Assembly: GCF_012641265.1 (NCBI RefSeq)
Contig: NZ_JABAHZ010000010.1
Location: 117,476 to 181,475 of the forward strand
Direction of reading: 5' to 3'
Length of the DNA stretch: 64,000 nt
From: Chitinophaga eiseniae
GTDB lineage: Bacteria > Bacteroidota > Bacteroidia > Chitinophagales > Chitinophagaceae
This document shows, in pieces, positions 37,336 through 45,414 of this stretch. The notes beneath the pieces are model-generated. The model saw only the letters and a list, made by a program, of their open reading frames with translations, did no database searches and was not told the DNA's origin. A program made the translations under genes and the position numbers. Within the stretch, counting starts at the first letter, position 1; each line of letters starts with the position of its first letter.

Positions 37336-38475
37336 CTACGCGCAGAGATATGTATTAATCCAGCCGGAGGCTATCCCGGTTGGTTGCTCTCTCACTACAT
37401 CCTGCCATACCTGTAATGTTTCCGCGTTTTCACCAATGATAGCCGGCTCCAGGTTTTCATTTGTCTTCACCAGCCAGGAAGGCGCAATCATATGATGGGT
37501 GGCGGTGTCCATGCGTAGGGGCCCGCGTGGACTATCGATTGTAACATCCGCTAAGGATGCCAATATTTTTTTAGCTTGAAATTGATGCAGGTTGGCTGTT
37601 TTGAAAATGTGCTCCAGCAGGATGCCTGTTTCCCAGCCATGCATGCTGTCTATATTAACGGCTTTGCCACTTTGTTGAAGTTGTGTTTTCATCAGCTGAT
37701 TGGCAGCATTGGGCAGCACAGATACCCAGGGTACATACCCGCTGATAGAAAAAGGTAAGTTTAGTTCACCATGTACGGCGGTTAATCTTTCGTCCAGCAG
37801 CATAGGGCTGGCAAATACCTGTAATTCAGGGGCCATCACTGTTTGCTGTAGTTGTTGGAGAAAGCAATACGCCAGGTCGCCATTGAAAAGCGCCAGTAGC
37901 GTACGTACGTTCCCGTTAGCCTGTAGAAACTCAGTCAGGGGAGCTATGTTGAAATCCTTTACGGTATATTGACTCACATAATTATACTGTATACTGCCGC
38001 CATGATCGGTGTATGGCTGAACAAGGGCATGCGTATGTGAGTACCCGGCATCATAAAACGAAGTGCACATGGCGGCGTCATTAGCCAGGGCAGCTGTATG
38101 TATACCGGTGAGCCGGCAATGAATAGTATGGTTCAGTGTATTGGATAATACCATGGGATGAGGTTCCCAGGTATTCATATATTTGGCGCCTCCATGCATC
38201 AGTATCACCAGCCGGTTCAGTGATTTAGCCAGCTGGGCCACTTTTTCCACGGCTGCCTGGTCAGCATACAGCACCAATACATCTACCTCGTTTTCCAGCA
38301 GCATGGTTTCTGCAGCTTGCAATACGAGATCGGCATCTACCCCATAACCAATATTGGCAGAAAATATTTCCACGTTCACCTCCCGGTATTGCAGGTAAGC
38401 CTGCATGGCTTTCAGCAGGTGATGATGCATCAAAGGATGGAACGTAGATTTAGGTAAAAGTATGCCTGTTTTCAT
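37336..38475 (-). CDS. Periplasmic-binding-protein-like (type 1) protein lacking a signal peptide
   Basis: The ATG at 38475 (MKTGILLPKSTFHPL) gives 379 residues; the longer frame start at 38514 overlaps the previous gene and is unlikely. The fold resembles branched-chain amino-acid binding proteins (Peripla_BP_6): an alpha/beta lobe with AAETMLLENEVDVLVLYAD, then QAAVEKVAQLAKSLNRLVIL, a hinge, and NLPFSISGYVPWVS in the second lobe. There is no signal peptide or lipobox, so it should be cytosolic unless exported otherwise. It follows the tail-collar triplet by 13 bases and precedes the giant gene by 91. No ABC permease is nearby. The ligand and role are unknown. Confidence 0.8.
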   Translation of the reverse strand: MKTGILLPKSTFHPLMHHHLLKAMQAYLQYREVNVEIFSANIGYGVDADLVLQAAETMLLENEVDVLVLYADQAAVEKVAQLAKSLNRLVILMHGGAKYMNTWEPHPMVLSNTLNHTIHCRLTGIHTAALANDAAMCTSFYDAGYSHTHALVQPYTDHGGSIQYNYVSQYTVKDFNIAPLTEFLQANGNVRTLLALFNGDLAYCFLQQLQQTVMAPELQVFASPMLLDERLTAVHGELNLPFSISGYVPWVSVLPNAANQLMKTQLQQSGKAVNIDSMHGWETGILLEHIFKTANLHQFQAKKILASLADVTIDSPRGPLRMDTATHHMIAPSWLVKTNENLEPAIIGENAETLQVWQDVVREQPTGIASGWINTYLCA

Positions 38476-38488
38476 ATTCGGTTTACGA

Positions 38489-39052
38489 TCATGTTTGGGA
38501 TGGAAAAACACCAAACAGGGAAATAATAAAATTGACAGCCGTATAAGGCTGCATATTGTACTTTGGTTGACTACCGCCGGTGGGCTGCACCTGCATCATG
38601 TAGTTTCCGTCGGATGACATTTCTGCCACTGTAATTGGCTGGAGGTAACCCGCATTCGGCGCCGTAGCAGGCGTCGTGCTGTATACCGTGTTACCCGCAG
38701 TAATAGCCGGATAACCTGGCGAAAGTGCAGTACCAGGATTTTCACCGTACGCGGGAATTGCTACGGATGCTTTTAACAGGTGGGCGTGTGGAGGTACGTT
38801 GATGGGCATCAATGTCACTTGTTCGTTGCCACCCACTTGCCCAATTGCGTAGGCGCCATTCATGTGCAGAGGAGCCCTGCCCTGTAGGTTGGGCAGCGCA
38901 AATGTGGTGTCGCCATCACCTCCATAAGTAGTACCAATCAATTGAAACAGCGCGTCATTCTCTGATATTGCTTGTAAACTGCCGTCACAAAACGCCCAGC
39001 CTGCGGGAGCAAAATTGCCAGCAAATATTCTTATCTCTCCTAAAAAAGGCAT
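38489..39052 (-). CDS. Phage-tail-collar domain protein (third of tandem triplet)
   Basis: The 187-residue product has an N-terminal collar domain (MPFLGEIRIFAGNFAPAGWA, TTYGGDGDTTFALPNLQGR) of the microcystin-dependent-protein type. A variable middle is followed by the conserved ending NMQPYTAVNFIISLFGVFP. It has no signal peptide. The paralogues share FAPxGxAxCxGxL, YGGDG and LPNLQGR. In phage this fold forms short tail-fibre tips; in free-standing bacterial copies the role is unknown. It is cotranscribed with two paralogues upstream. Confidence 0.9.
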   Translation of the reverse strand: MPFLGEIRIFAGNFAPAGWAFCDGSLQAISENDALFQLIGTTYGGDGDTTFALPNLQGRAPLHMNGAYAIGQVGGNEQVTLMPINVPPHAHLLKASVAIPAYGENPGTALSPGYPAITAGNTVYSTTPATAPNAGYLQPITVAEMSSDGNYMMQVQPTGGSQPKYNMQPYTAVNFIISLFGVFPSQT

Positions 39053-39077
39053 TGATTGTAATTTATAAGATCAGGGA

Positions 39078-39629
39078 TCAGGTACGTGGCGGAAAAACTC
39101 CTTGCAGCGCAATCACGAAATTAAGTGCCAGGTAAGGCTGCATGTTATTAAGTGGCAAATTGGGATATCCTCCATTAGCGGCCTGTATGGTTGATTTTAA
39201 AGGGATATTGACTGTATCAGGAACACTTCCATATAGCTGTGTACCGGTTGTTGTTCCCAGGTAGTTACCCACCGGATTATAGGTATTGTTAACATCTCCC
39301 ATTGGAATTGCCAATGGTGTTTGTGTAACAAGATGGGTATGTGAGGGAAGTTCAGTGAGTGCGAGGGTCACTGTTTCGACGCCTGCTTTCTCGCCTATAT
39401 CCCGCTGTGTCAATCCCGGTCCCTGCCCCACGCCTATAGGTACGCGTCCCTGTAAATCGGGCAACCCGAAATTACTTTTGCCATCTCCGCCATAGTTAGT
39501 ACCCAATAGCGAAAAAAGCGCTGTATTCTGTGAAAGAGGTATGAGTTGACCGGCACAAAGAGCAAAGCCAACAGGGGCGAAATTAAATGGGAAAATCATA
39601 ATTTCTGCCACGAAAGGTGAAATAGGCAT
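39078..39629 (-). CDS. Phage-tail-collar domain protein (second of tandem triplet)
   Basis: The 183-residue paralogue has MPISPFVAEIMIFPFNFAPV at the N-terminus, TNYGGDGKSNFGLPDLQGRV and the ending NMQPYLALNFVIALQGVFPP. The middle carries TELPSHTHLVTQTPLAIPMG, the His-rich loop common to this family. It has no signal peptide. Gaps to its neighbours are 25 and 11 bases, so it is part of one transcription unit. Confidence 0.9.
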   Translation of the reverse strand: MPISPFVAEIMIFPFNFAPVGFALCAGQLIPLSQNTALFSLLGTNYGGDGKSNFGLPDLQGRVPIGVGQGPGLTQRDIGEKAGVETVTLALTELPSHTHLVTQTPLAIPMGDVNNTYNPVGNYLGTTTGTQLYGSVPDTVNIPLKSTIQAANGGYPNLPLNNMQPYLALNFVIALQGVFPPRT

Positions 39630-39640
39630 GTAGAGATAAT

Positions 39641-40228
39641 TTAAAACTGACTTGGAAATACTCCTTGCAGGGCGATGATGAAATTGATAGCGAGATAAGG
39701 CATCTGGTTATCAAAAGGTGTAGAGGTGTTTATATTGTTGTTGGTGGCGAGTGGTTGATTGCTTGCCAGGTCTTTAGCCAGTACATCTTCTCTTATGATG
39801 GCCATTCGATCATCTGCCACTGTACTATATCTGGGGCTGCCTGCTGCAGCCGGCGCCGGATAAGCGTTTTTGGGGGACTCGACATTGGAACTGAAACCTA
39901 TTGGCTGTGTTAAGGTAGCGGTCACATTGTGCCCGTGGTCCGGTAAATTTGAAACGGCAATTGGTTGAGCCGCGAGCCCACTGGCTTCCCCCAGTGTGTG
40001 ACCATTTCCCCAGCTCATAGGAACTCTTCCCTGCAGGTTAGGCAAAGCAAAATTAACACGCCCATCCCCACCATAGGTAGTACCGAGCAGAGAAAATAAT
40101 GCCTGGTTCTGATTGATTGGCAGTAGCTGCCCATTGCATAAAGCATGTCCTTTCGGTGGAAAAGGAAAGGACATCATCCTGATTTCCGACAGGTATGGAG
40201 TAAAATCATCGCCAAAGATTGATGACAT
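39641..40228 (-). CDS. Phage-tail-collar domain protein (first of tandem triplet)
   Basis: The 195-residue paralogue opens MSSIFGDDFTPYLSEIRMMS, then has TTYGGDGRVNFALPNLQGRV, SNLPDHGHNVTATLTQPIGF and the ending QMPYLAINFIIALQGVFPSQ. It is the longest of the three because of a larger variable middle. It is the first gene of the leftward unit, with a 181-base gap to the divergent metallophosphoesterase gene that should hold the promoter. No capsid, sheath, terminase or integrase genes are present, so this is not a prophage. Confidence 0.9.
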   Translation of the reverse strand: MSSIFGDDFTPYLSEIRMMSFPFPPKGHALCNGQLLPINQNQALFSLLGTTYGGDGRVNFALPNLQGRVPMSWGNGHTLGEASGLAAQPIAVSNLPDHGHNVTATLTQPIGFSSNVESPKNAYPAPAAAGSPRYSTVADDRMAIIREDVLAKDLASNQPLATNNNINTSTPFDNQMPYLAINFIIALQGVFPSQF

Positions 40229-40409
40229 AATTCAGGGATAAAATTGATATAAGTATAGTGCTGTCTTGAGGGATTCAATAAGTGTACGGCTAAGAATTTC
40301 CGTAAAAGTATAGCTAAAATTCTTTTCCAGCATAAATTATTTTTGAATTTTTCGATTTTGCGTATAACTACCTATCTTCGTTCCACTTTCATGAACCCCC
40401 TTTTACCTT

Positions 40410-41258
40410 ATGAATCATCATCGTCGTTCCTTTTTACGCAACACATCACTGGCAACAGGCTTACTGTTACTGCAAAAGCCATTCAAATCACTGGCTGCTA
40501 TTACTGAAAATGCAGCTTATCTGCCCGGCGATAACCGGGAATTCCTGGTGTGGCATACCAATGATCAACACGGGCAATTAACTGCCTTATTGCCGGAAAG
40601 CAGACAGGGACTGCTCCTGGATGCGGGAGATTTTTTAGATGATACGGCTAACGTACAGGCACATATGAAAATGATCCAGGCCATGAATGCCGCAGGTTAC
40701 CAGGCCGCTACTATTGGTAACCGGGAATTGGCCGGAGGCGCCGCCGCCCTGGCTGCCCTCATTCCGCATATGCAGTTTGCATTGGTCAACTGTAATTACC
40801 GTTTTGCAGATAAAGCGCTCGCACAAAAAGTGCTGCCTTATAAAATCGTATATGTGGGCGCGTTAAAAATCGGTATCACCGGCGTAGGCCCTCAACTGCC
40901 TGCCGGCAACGGGGTCACCTGTTTGCCACCGGTACCCGCCGCTGATGCGGTGGCTGCCATGCTCAAAAAAGATTACGGTTGCCAGGTAGTCATCTGCCTC
41001 TCTCACCTGGGATACAAGCAGCCCGACACCATCACCGACAACCATAATATGGCCACCGATACCCGGCATATCGATTTCGTAATCGGTGGGCATCAGAAAA
41101 AAATGCTGGCATCTACCATGGTATGCCGCAACCTCCAGGACCGGGAGGTATATCTCAGCCAGGCCGGATGGAATGGTAATATGGTAGGAAAAATGAAAAT
41201 GATGTTCAATGAAGAACGCCAGGGCTGCGGTATCCAACCCGGCAGCATCATGGCTTAA
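40410..41258 (+). CDS. Tat-exported metallophosphoesterase / 5'-nucleotidase homologue, active site altered
   Basis: The 282-residue product has a twin-arginine signal (HHRRSFLRNTSLATGLLLL). The calcineurin-like motifs are WHTNDQHG (metal ligands D and H), LLLDAGD, TIGNREL, CLSHLGY and FVIGGHQKK. In active 5'-nucleotidases the third is GNH(E/D) and the last GHxH. Here the catalytic His is R105 and the second His of the last motif is K230, so activity may be lost or changed. There is no C-terminal nucleotide-specificity domain. It is divergent from the tail-collar unit. Confidence 0.85.
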   Translation: MNHHRRSFLRNTSLATGLLLLQKPFKSLAAITENAAYLPGDNREFLVWHTNDQHGQLTALLPESRQGLLLDAGDFLDDTANVQAHMKMIQAMNAAGYQAATIGNRELAGGAAALAALIPHMQFALVNCNYRFADKALAQKVLPYKIVYVGALKIGITGVGPQLPAGNGVTCLPPVPAADAVAAMLKKDYGCQVVICLSHLGYKQPDTITDNHNMATDTRHIDFVIGGHQKKMLASTMVCRNLQDREVYLSQAGWNGNMVGKMKMMFNEERQGCGIQPGSIMA

Positions 41259-41269
41259 TGTCTATAGGG

Positions 41270-41449
41270 TTTTTCTCGCCAAGGCGCAAAGAAGCAAAGA
41301 ATTAAAAAGAAGAAGAGAGCGAATTTTAAGCCCGCAAAGCAGGGAGATTATAAAGTATATAGCTATACGATAAAATCTCCCTGCTTTGCGGGCTTAAAAT
41401 TCGCATCAATCTTCGCTTCTTTGCTTCTTTTGCGTCTTTGCGAGAAAAA
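41270..41449. repeat. Nested long palindrome B (outer about 30-bp and inner 31-bp arms)
   Basis: Outer arms at 41270-41299 and 41419-41449 pair with two mismatches and one indel, and belong to the CGCAAAGAAGCAAAG family. Inner arms at 41319-41349 and 41374-41404 are perfectly complementary over 31 bases (GCGAATTTTAAGCCCGCAAA, then GCAGGGAGATT) around a 24-base loop. The element lies 11 bases after the phosphoesterase stop. The rest of the 365-base gap, up to VgrG, holds only a promoter-like box. Confidence 0.9.
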
Positions 41450-41492
41450 TATATCCTGAGGTTACCGGTATTCATGTTATTATTTTGATTAA

Positions 41493-41500
41493 TATCTTTG
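41493..41500 (+). promoter_or_regulatory. Candidate -7 promoter box for the VgrG island (TATCTTTG)
   Basis: This is an exact TAnnTTTG match 123 bases before the VgrG ATG and just after palindrome B. No TTG at proper -33 spacing is present. A weaker alternative (TTG 41549-41551 with TAGTTTG at 41567) lies closer to the gene. Confidence 0.35.
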
Positions 41501-41623
41501 AGCCCTCACGAAGAATTCATATTGGGTTTCCACACAATTTCAAATTTTTTGTATAACTTCCCACTTTAGTTTGTAACCATAAACAGGCAATGTTAACCGC
41601 CTAACCATATCAATTTTAAACTA

Positions 41624-43471
41624 ATGGCCTTATACACGCTAACTAACGTATCTATCGGAGAAGAACAATTCAAGCAATTTCATGCCCTGTCGCTGCAGCA
41701 AACGATGGATGGCCATCATTCCCTGGAGCTGAAAATCGGTTACGACTGGTTATCCCGTTTAGGCAGGAATCCTATCGCTGCCGGCAAATCTTTCCTGGGA
41801 AAGGATATCACGGTATCTGTACAAGCGATCGACAAAAGCGGCGATTTTAAACCGCTCCTGTTTAACGGCATTGTTACCGCTGTCAGCTCCGGAAAAGAAA
41901 GCGATGGTATCAACGGCAGCTGCGTTATACGGGCTACCGGCCCTACCGTATTGCTCGACGGCAACCCGCATATCCAGTCCTACGAACGGCAGGAACTGGG
42001 AAGCATCGTTAACACGGTGCTCAAAACAGGCAGCGCCTCCGGCTCCCGCCCGGAAGTAAATCCCGCTACCAGCAAGCCACTTAAATACATTGTACAATAT
42101 AAGGAAACAGGCTACCAGTTCTTGCGCCGTTTATCGGAACGCTACGGGGAATGGTTTTTCTATAACGGCCAGCAAATCATCTTCGGTCAGTATACACCCC
42201 GCAAGATAAACCTGGTACACCAGGTAGACCTGATCAATTTCGACCTGGAGCTGCGGGTATTACCCAATAACCAGTCGATGAACGGATGGGAATACCGGCA
42301 GAATAAAACCGTGGAAGACAGCACCAACGCCAAATCCGCTGGTAATACCGGTTCTTATACGCAACATGCGCAGGCCATGAGCGAAAAGCTGTACCAGAAG
42401 CCGGCACTCTATAAAGTGCCTTTCGCCTTCAGCGGTAATGCCGCCGAAGAATTACAATCGCTTACCAAACGCCAGCAACAAGGCCAGATGGCACAGATGG
42501 TGCAACTGAAAGGACATAGCAAAAACACCGGTCTACGTATAGGGGATATCGTCAGTATCCAGGAAAATGTTTTTTCGAGAGAAGATCATGGCGAATTTGT
42601 CATCACTGCCCTCGAACATCATTGTAATGGTAACGGTGAATACAGCAACACTTTCGAAGCCATGCCCGCGGAAGCCGCTGCTCCCCCGGTAAACCTGGAA
42701 AATATTCCCCGCTGTGAAGCACAAAGCGCCATAGTTACCGATAACTATGATCCCAAAGGACTGGGACGTATACGCGTTCGCTTTAACTGGCAAACCGGCT
42801 CCACGCCCTGGATACGCCTGCTCCAGCCCCATGGCGGCGGTGATAAGGGATTTTATTTTGTGCCCGAAGTAGGAGAGGAAGTATGGGTAGATTTTGAAGG
42901 CGGTAATGCAGAAGCCCCTTACGCTACCGGCGCTGCCTACAATGGCGGTGCGAAAGCCGGCTTCGGCGATGCACAGAATAACGTGAAGGTAATCAAAACC
43001 CGCAGCGGCCACACCTTTCGCCTCGACGACAGCAGTGGACAAGAGTCCATCACCATCTCCGATAAATCAGGAAATGTGATCGTCATGGATACCAGCACCA
43101 GCAGCATTTCCATCACCGCGCCGGAAAACATCAGCATCAAAGCCACCAACATCAGCATACAGGCCAATGAAAATATTGATGTCAATGCAGGCTTTAATAT
43201 GACACAAGCCGCCGGTATGAACATGAGCCACTCCGCCGGCGTAAATATATTGCACAATGCAGGCGATTCTATCAGCCACTTTTCTGTGAATGATTACCGC
43301 CTCACTGCTACCAATATCACTAAAATAGCAACGGAAAATATGGACGTACAGGCCCGGAAAATTGAAAAGACGGCAGAGGAAATGAAAGTCGACAGCTCCA
43401 AAGAAGAGATGACCATCAATTCCGGTAAGTCAGTGGCCATCAAGAGCGCAGAAAAATCCAAATTATTCTAA
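41624..43471 (+). CDS. vgrG: VgrG spike protein (type VI secretion or related contractile system)
   Basis: The 615-residue product has a gp27-like N-terminal region (about 1-365; KYIVQYKETGYQFLRRLSER, YGEWFFYN) and a gp5 OB-fold (about 370-465; IVTDNYDPKGLGRIRVRFNW, VPEVGEEVWVDFEGGNAEAP). A C-terminal beta-spike (about 470-615) repeats short SITI/NISI/NMSH motifs. It forms the puncturing trimer tip on which PAAR proteins and effectors load. No Tss sheath, baseplate or ATPase gene is in the window, so this is an orphan VgrG island. Bacteroidota systems of this sort are usually subtype iii, but assignment needs the structural genes. Confidence 0.93.
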   Translation: MALYTLTNVSIGEEQFKQFHALSLQQTMDGHHSLELKIGYDWLSRLGRNPIAAGKSFLGKDITVSVQAIDKSGDFKPLLFNGIVTAVSSGKESDGINGSCVIRATGPTVLLDGNPHIQSYERQELGSIVNTVLKTGSASGSRPEVNPATSKPLKYIVQYKETGYQFLRRLSERYGEWFFYNGQQIIFGQYTPRKINLVHQVDLINFDLELRVLPNNQSMNGWEYRQNKTVEDSTNAKSAGNTGSYTQHAQAMSEKLYQKPALYKVPFAFSGNAAEELQSLTKRQQQGQMAQMVQLKGHSKNTGLRIGDIVSIQENVFSREDHGEFVITALEHHCNGNGEYSNTFEAMPAEAAAPPVNLENIPRCEAQSAIVTDNYDPKGLGRIRVRFNWQTGSTPWIRLLQPHGGGDKGFYFVPEVGEEVWVDFEGGNAEAPYATGAAYNGGAKAGFGDAQNNVKVIKTRSGHTFRLDDSSGQESITISDKSGNVIVMDTSTSSISITAPENISIKATNISIQANENIDVNAGFNMTQAAGMNMSHSAGVNILHNAGDSISHFSVNDYRLTATNITKIATENMDVQARKIEKTAEEMKVDSSKEEMTINSGKSVAIKSAEKSKLF

Positions 43472-43514
43472 ACCATTGCAATAACCCACTTCCATTATCT
43501 TTAAACTGAAACCT

Positions 43515-44903
43515 ATGGGTGATAATAAGGCCGGTAACATGGTCGTCATCTGTAAAAAATATACAGAAAACGGCGAAAATATACGCTGGAACAGCCAGGG
43601 TGAAACCTCCCTCAACTCCGGGAAAAGAATCCGGATGGCTGGAAAACAGGAGGGCGTTACCTTCCATAAAAATGACCCCGTTGTACTCAATACCGCTACT
43701 ACCATCAAAGTACTGAAGGTAACCGGCCCCGCCAGCGTTATCAACGGCAATACCCACGAGTTCAAAGCCATCGCCTTTAGTGAAACAGTACCCGACCATC
43801 AGCTTATGCTGGTCAACTGGGCCTTTTCTTTCGATGACGGCAAAACCATCATTCCCTTTAAATCCGGTACCACCAAAGCAGAGAAAGGAATTGCATATAA
43901 AACGATTACGGTAGCAGGCAATACCGTCGATAAGCAAGTATCAGTATATGCTTATTTCCGCAAAGCCGATCCGAATGTAAAAGCTACCGCGAAAGTTATC
44001 TATCTTCCCCTGGTAGTAGATGTTTACCGGGTACCCGGGCTCAATGAAACCGGCCTGGACATCGCCAATGATATGGCTTACGGCAAAGGCACCGGGAAAA
44101 AGCCAGTGTATTCGGCAGCAGATATTGCCGCCTACCGGAATGCTTATCTCGATACCGGCTTCGATGCAGCCAAACATGCCAAATTTGCGAATGCCGACGC
44201 TGGCGACAAAGGTATCTATTCCACCGCACAGGTAATGAATACCGGCACGCTGATGAAGCTCTCTAACTTCTCTTCCGACTCCATGCTGTTCCTGGATTTC
44301 CGCACCATGGTGGAACTCATGGCCCGGGGAGATCTGAACGATAATATCCGGAATATGATCGACCGCTTTCAGAGTAACAAAGGCGGCGTATATGAGAATG
44401 CGGCGCTCACCAAAGCGGTGGTCGCCAATCCCTCTACCCAACGCTTTTGCACGGGCATTGAAGATGAAATGGCAGACAGGATTAAAAAAGCAGGAGGAGA
44501 GCTCACCGCCATGGAAGACAAACAAGTGTACTATGGCGATGAAGCAGGATATAAAAGTAAACATCCTTACGGGCATCCCGCCTTTCCCTATAGCCGCGAT
44601 TATAACCTCGCTACGGGATTGACCATTGCTATCAACGATGTTTGGTCCTATAAGGTAACTCTCACGGCATTTAAGTTGACCGGCAATACTTACAAAGCAA
44701 AGTACGAAGTACAGCTATGGGATCACTTTGGCCTGGATCTGCCAGACATGGAAAAGTTTTATTCCTATGGCGCGGGCTTCCGTGCCTGGTTTATATTACA
44801 GCACCTGAGAGGGTACAAACCCTTCCTGACCAAAGTACAATTTGAAAAGGAATTCACCGGCAACATCACGGAAGGCGCCGCCGAAAGGAAAAGTAAAAGA
44901 TAG
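43515..44903 (+). CDS. Candidate VgrG-linked effector with Ig-like region and DUF3289-like C-terminus
   Basis: The 462-residue product has no signal peptide. Residues 1-55 (MVVICKKYTENGENIRWNSQ) resemble a loading or spike-tail segment. An Ig-like domain is at about 60-165 (SVINGNTHEFKAIAFSETVP). The C-terminal domain at about 215-462 ends in EVQLWDHFGLDLPDMEKF, GFRAWFILQHLRGYKPF, which resembles DUF3289, a family of unknown activity reported near type VI genes. It lies 43 bases after vgrG and one base before a lipoprotein gene, an effector-immunity style arrangement. The toxic activity, if any, is unknown. Confidence 0.75.
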   Translation: MGDNKAGNMVVICKKYTENGENIRWNSQGETSLNSGKRIRMAGKQEGVTFHKNDPVVLNTATTIKVLKVTGPASVINGNTHEFKAIAFSETVPDHQLMLVNWAFSFDDGKTIIPFKSGTTKAEKGIAYKTITVAGNTVDKQVSVYAYFRKADPNVKATAKVIYLPLVVDVYRVPGLNETGLDIANDMAYGKGTGKKPVYSAADIAAYRNAYLDTGFDAAKHAKFANADAGDKGIYSTAQVMNTGTLMKLSNFSSDSMLFLDFRTMVELMARGDLNDNIRNMIDRFQSNKGGVYENAALTKAVVANPSTQRFCTGIEDEMADRIKKAGGELTAMEDKQVYYGDEAGYKSKHPYGHPAFPYSRDYNLATGLTIAINDVWSYKVTLTAFKLTGNTYKAKYEVQLWDHFGLDLPDMEKFYSYGAGFRAWFILQHLRGYKPFLTKVQFEKEFTGNITEGAAERKSKR

Positions 44904-44904
44904 T

Positions 44905-45408
44905 ATGAATCGAATGATAAAATATAGCTATGCGGGCATCCTCCTCTTCTGGATGTGGTCGTGTACGCAGCCTGCCCAACACCAGGCGCCACACATCCTG
45001 GCATTGAATAAACTGACCCGTAAGGGGCCCGTGAATATAAACGGTCAGCCCAGGCCAGGATTGTATCAATACGCACTGATAGAAAATACACCCAACAACC
45101 CGGATAGTCTCCGGCAACTGCTGCGCACCTGGTGCGACTCGGCCATTAACAAGCCCGCTATGGAAAAGCAGTATTACCGCTATTTTATACAGTTCTTCGA
45201 TCGATCTGCTGCTACGGAAAGTTACCTGCAGGGAAAAGAAGATTTCTGGGATACACATAATGATATTAACCAGGAACTGAGCGACTACCGGGGAGAATTG
45301 CGCTATGAACGCTGCTCCCGGGATTCGTTACAGGGACAATGGACGCTGGAAGTAAGCCTGCCCGGCTATCACCAGGTAGATACCCTTGGACATAAATGCA
45401 CAGAGTAA
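44905..45408 (+). CDS. Small lipoprotein, candidate immunity protein
   Basis: The ATG at 44905 gives 167 residues with a hydrophobic leader and lipobox MWSC at about residue 20 (IKYSYAGILLFWMWSC). The mature part is polar and mostly helical (YRYFIQFFDRSAATESYLQ, DINQELSDYRGELRYERC), with a second Cys pair that could form a disulfide. No family was recognised. Its start nearly abuts the stop of the DUF3289-like gene (stop at 44901-44903), which suggests coupled translation. A periplasmic-facing lipoprotein would fit immunity to a periplasm-acting effector. Confidence 0.72.
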   Translation: MNRMIKYSYAGILLFWMWSCTQPAQHQAPHILALNKLTRKGPVNINGQPRPGLYQYALIENTPNNPDSLRQLLRTWCDSAINKPAMEKQYYRYFIQFFDRSAATESYLQGKEDFWDTHNDINQELSDYRGELRYERCSRDSLQGQWTLEVSLPGYHQVDTLGHKCTE

Positions 45409-45414
45409 ACGGAT

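Noticed and set aside
38489..40228. Tail-collar genes as part of a prophage
   Set aside because: No capsid, portal, terminase, sheath, lysis or integrase genes are nearby.
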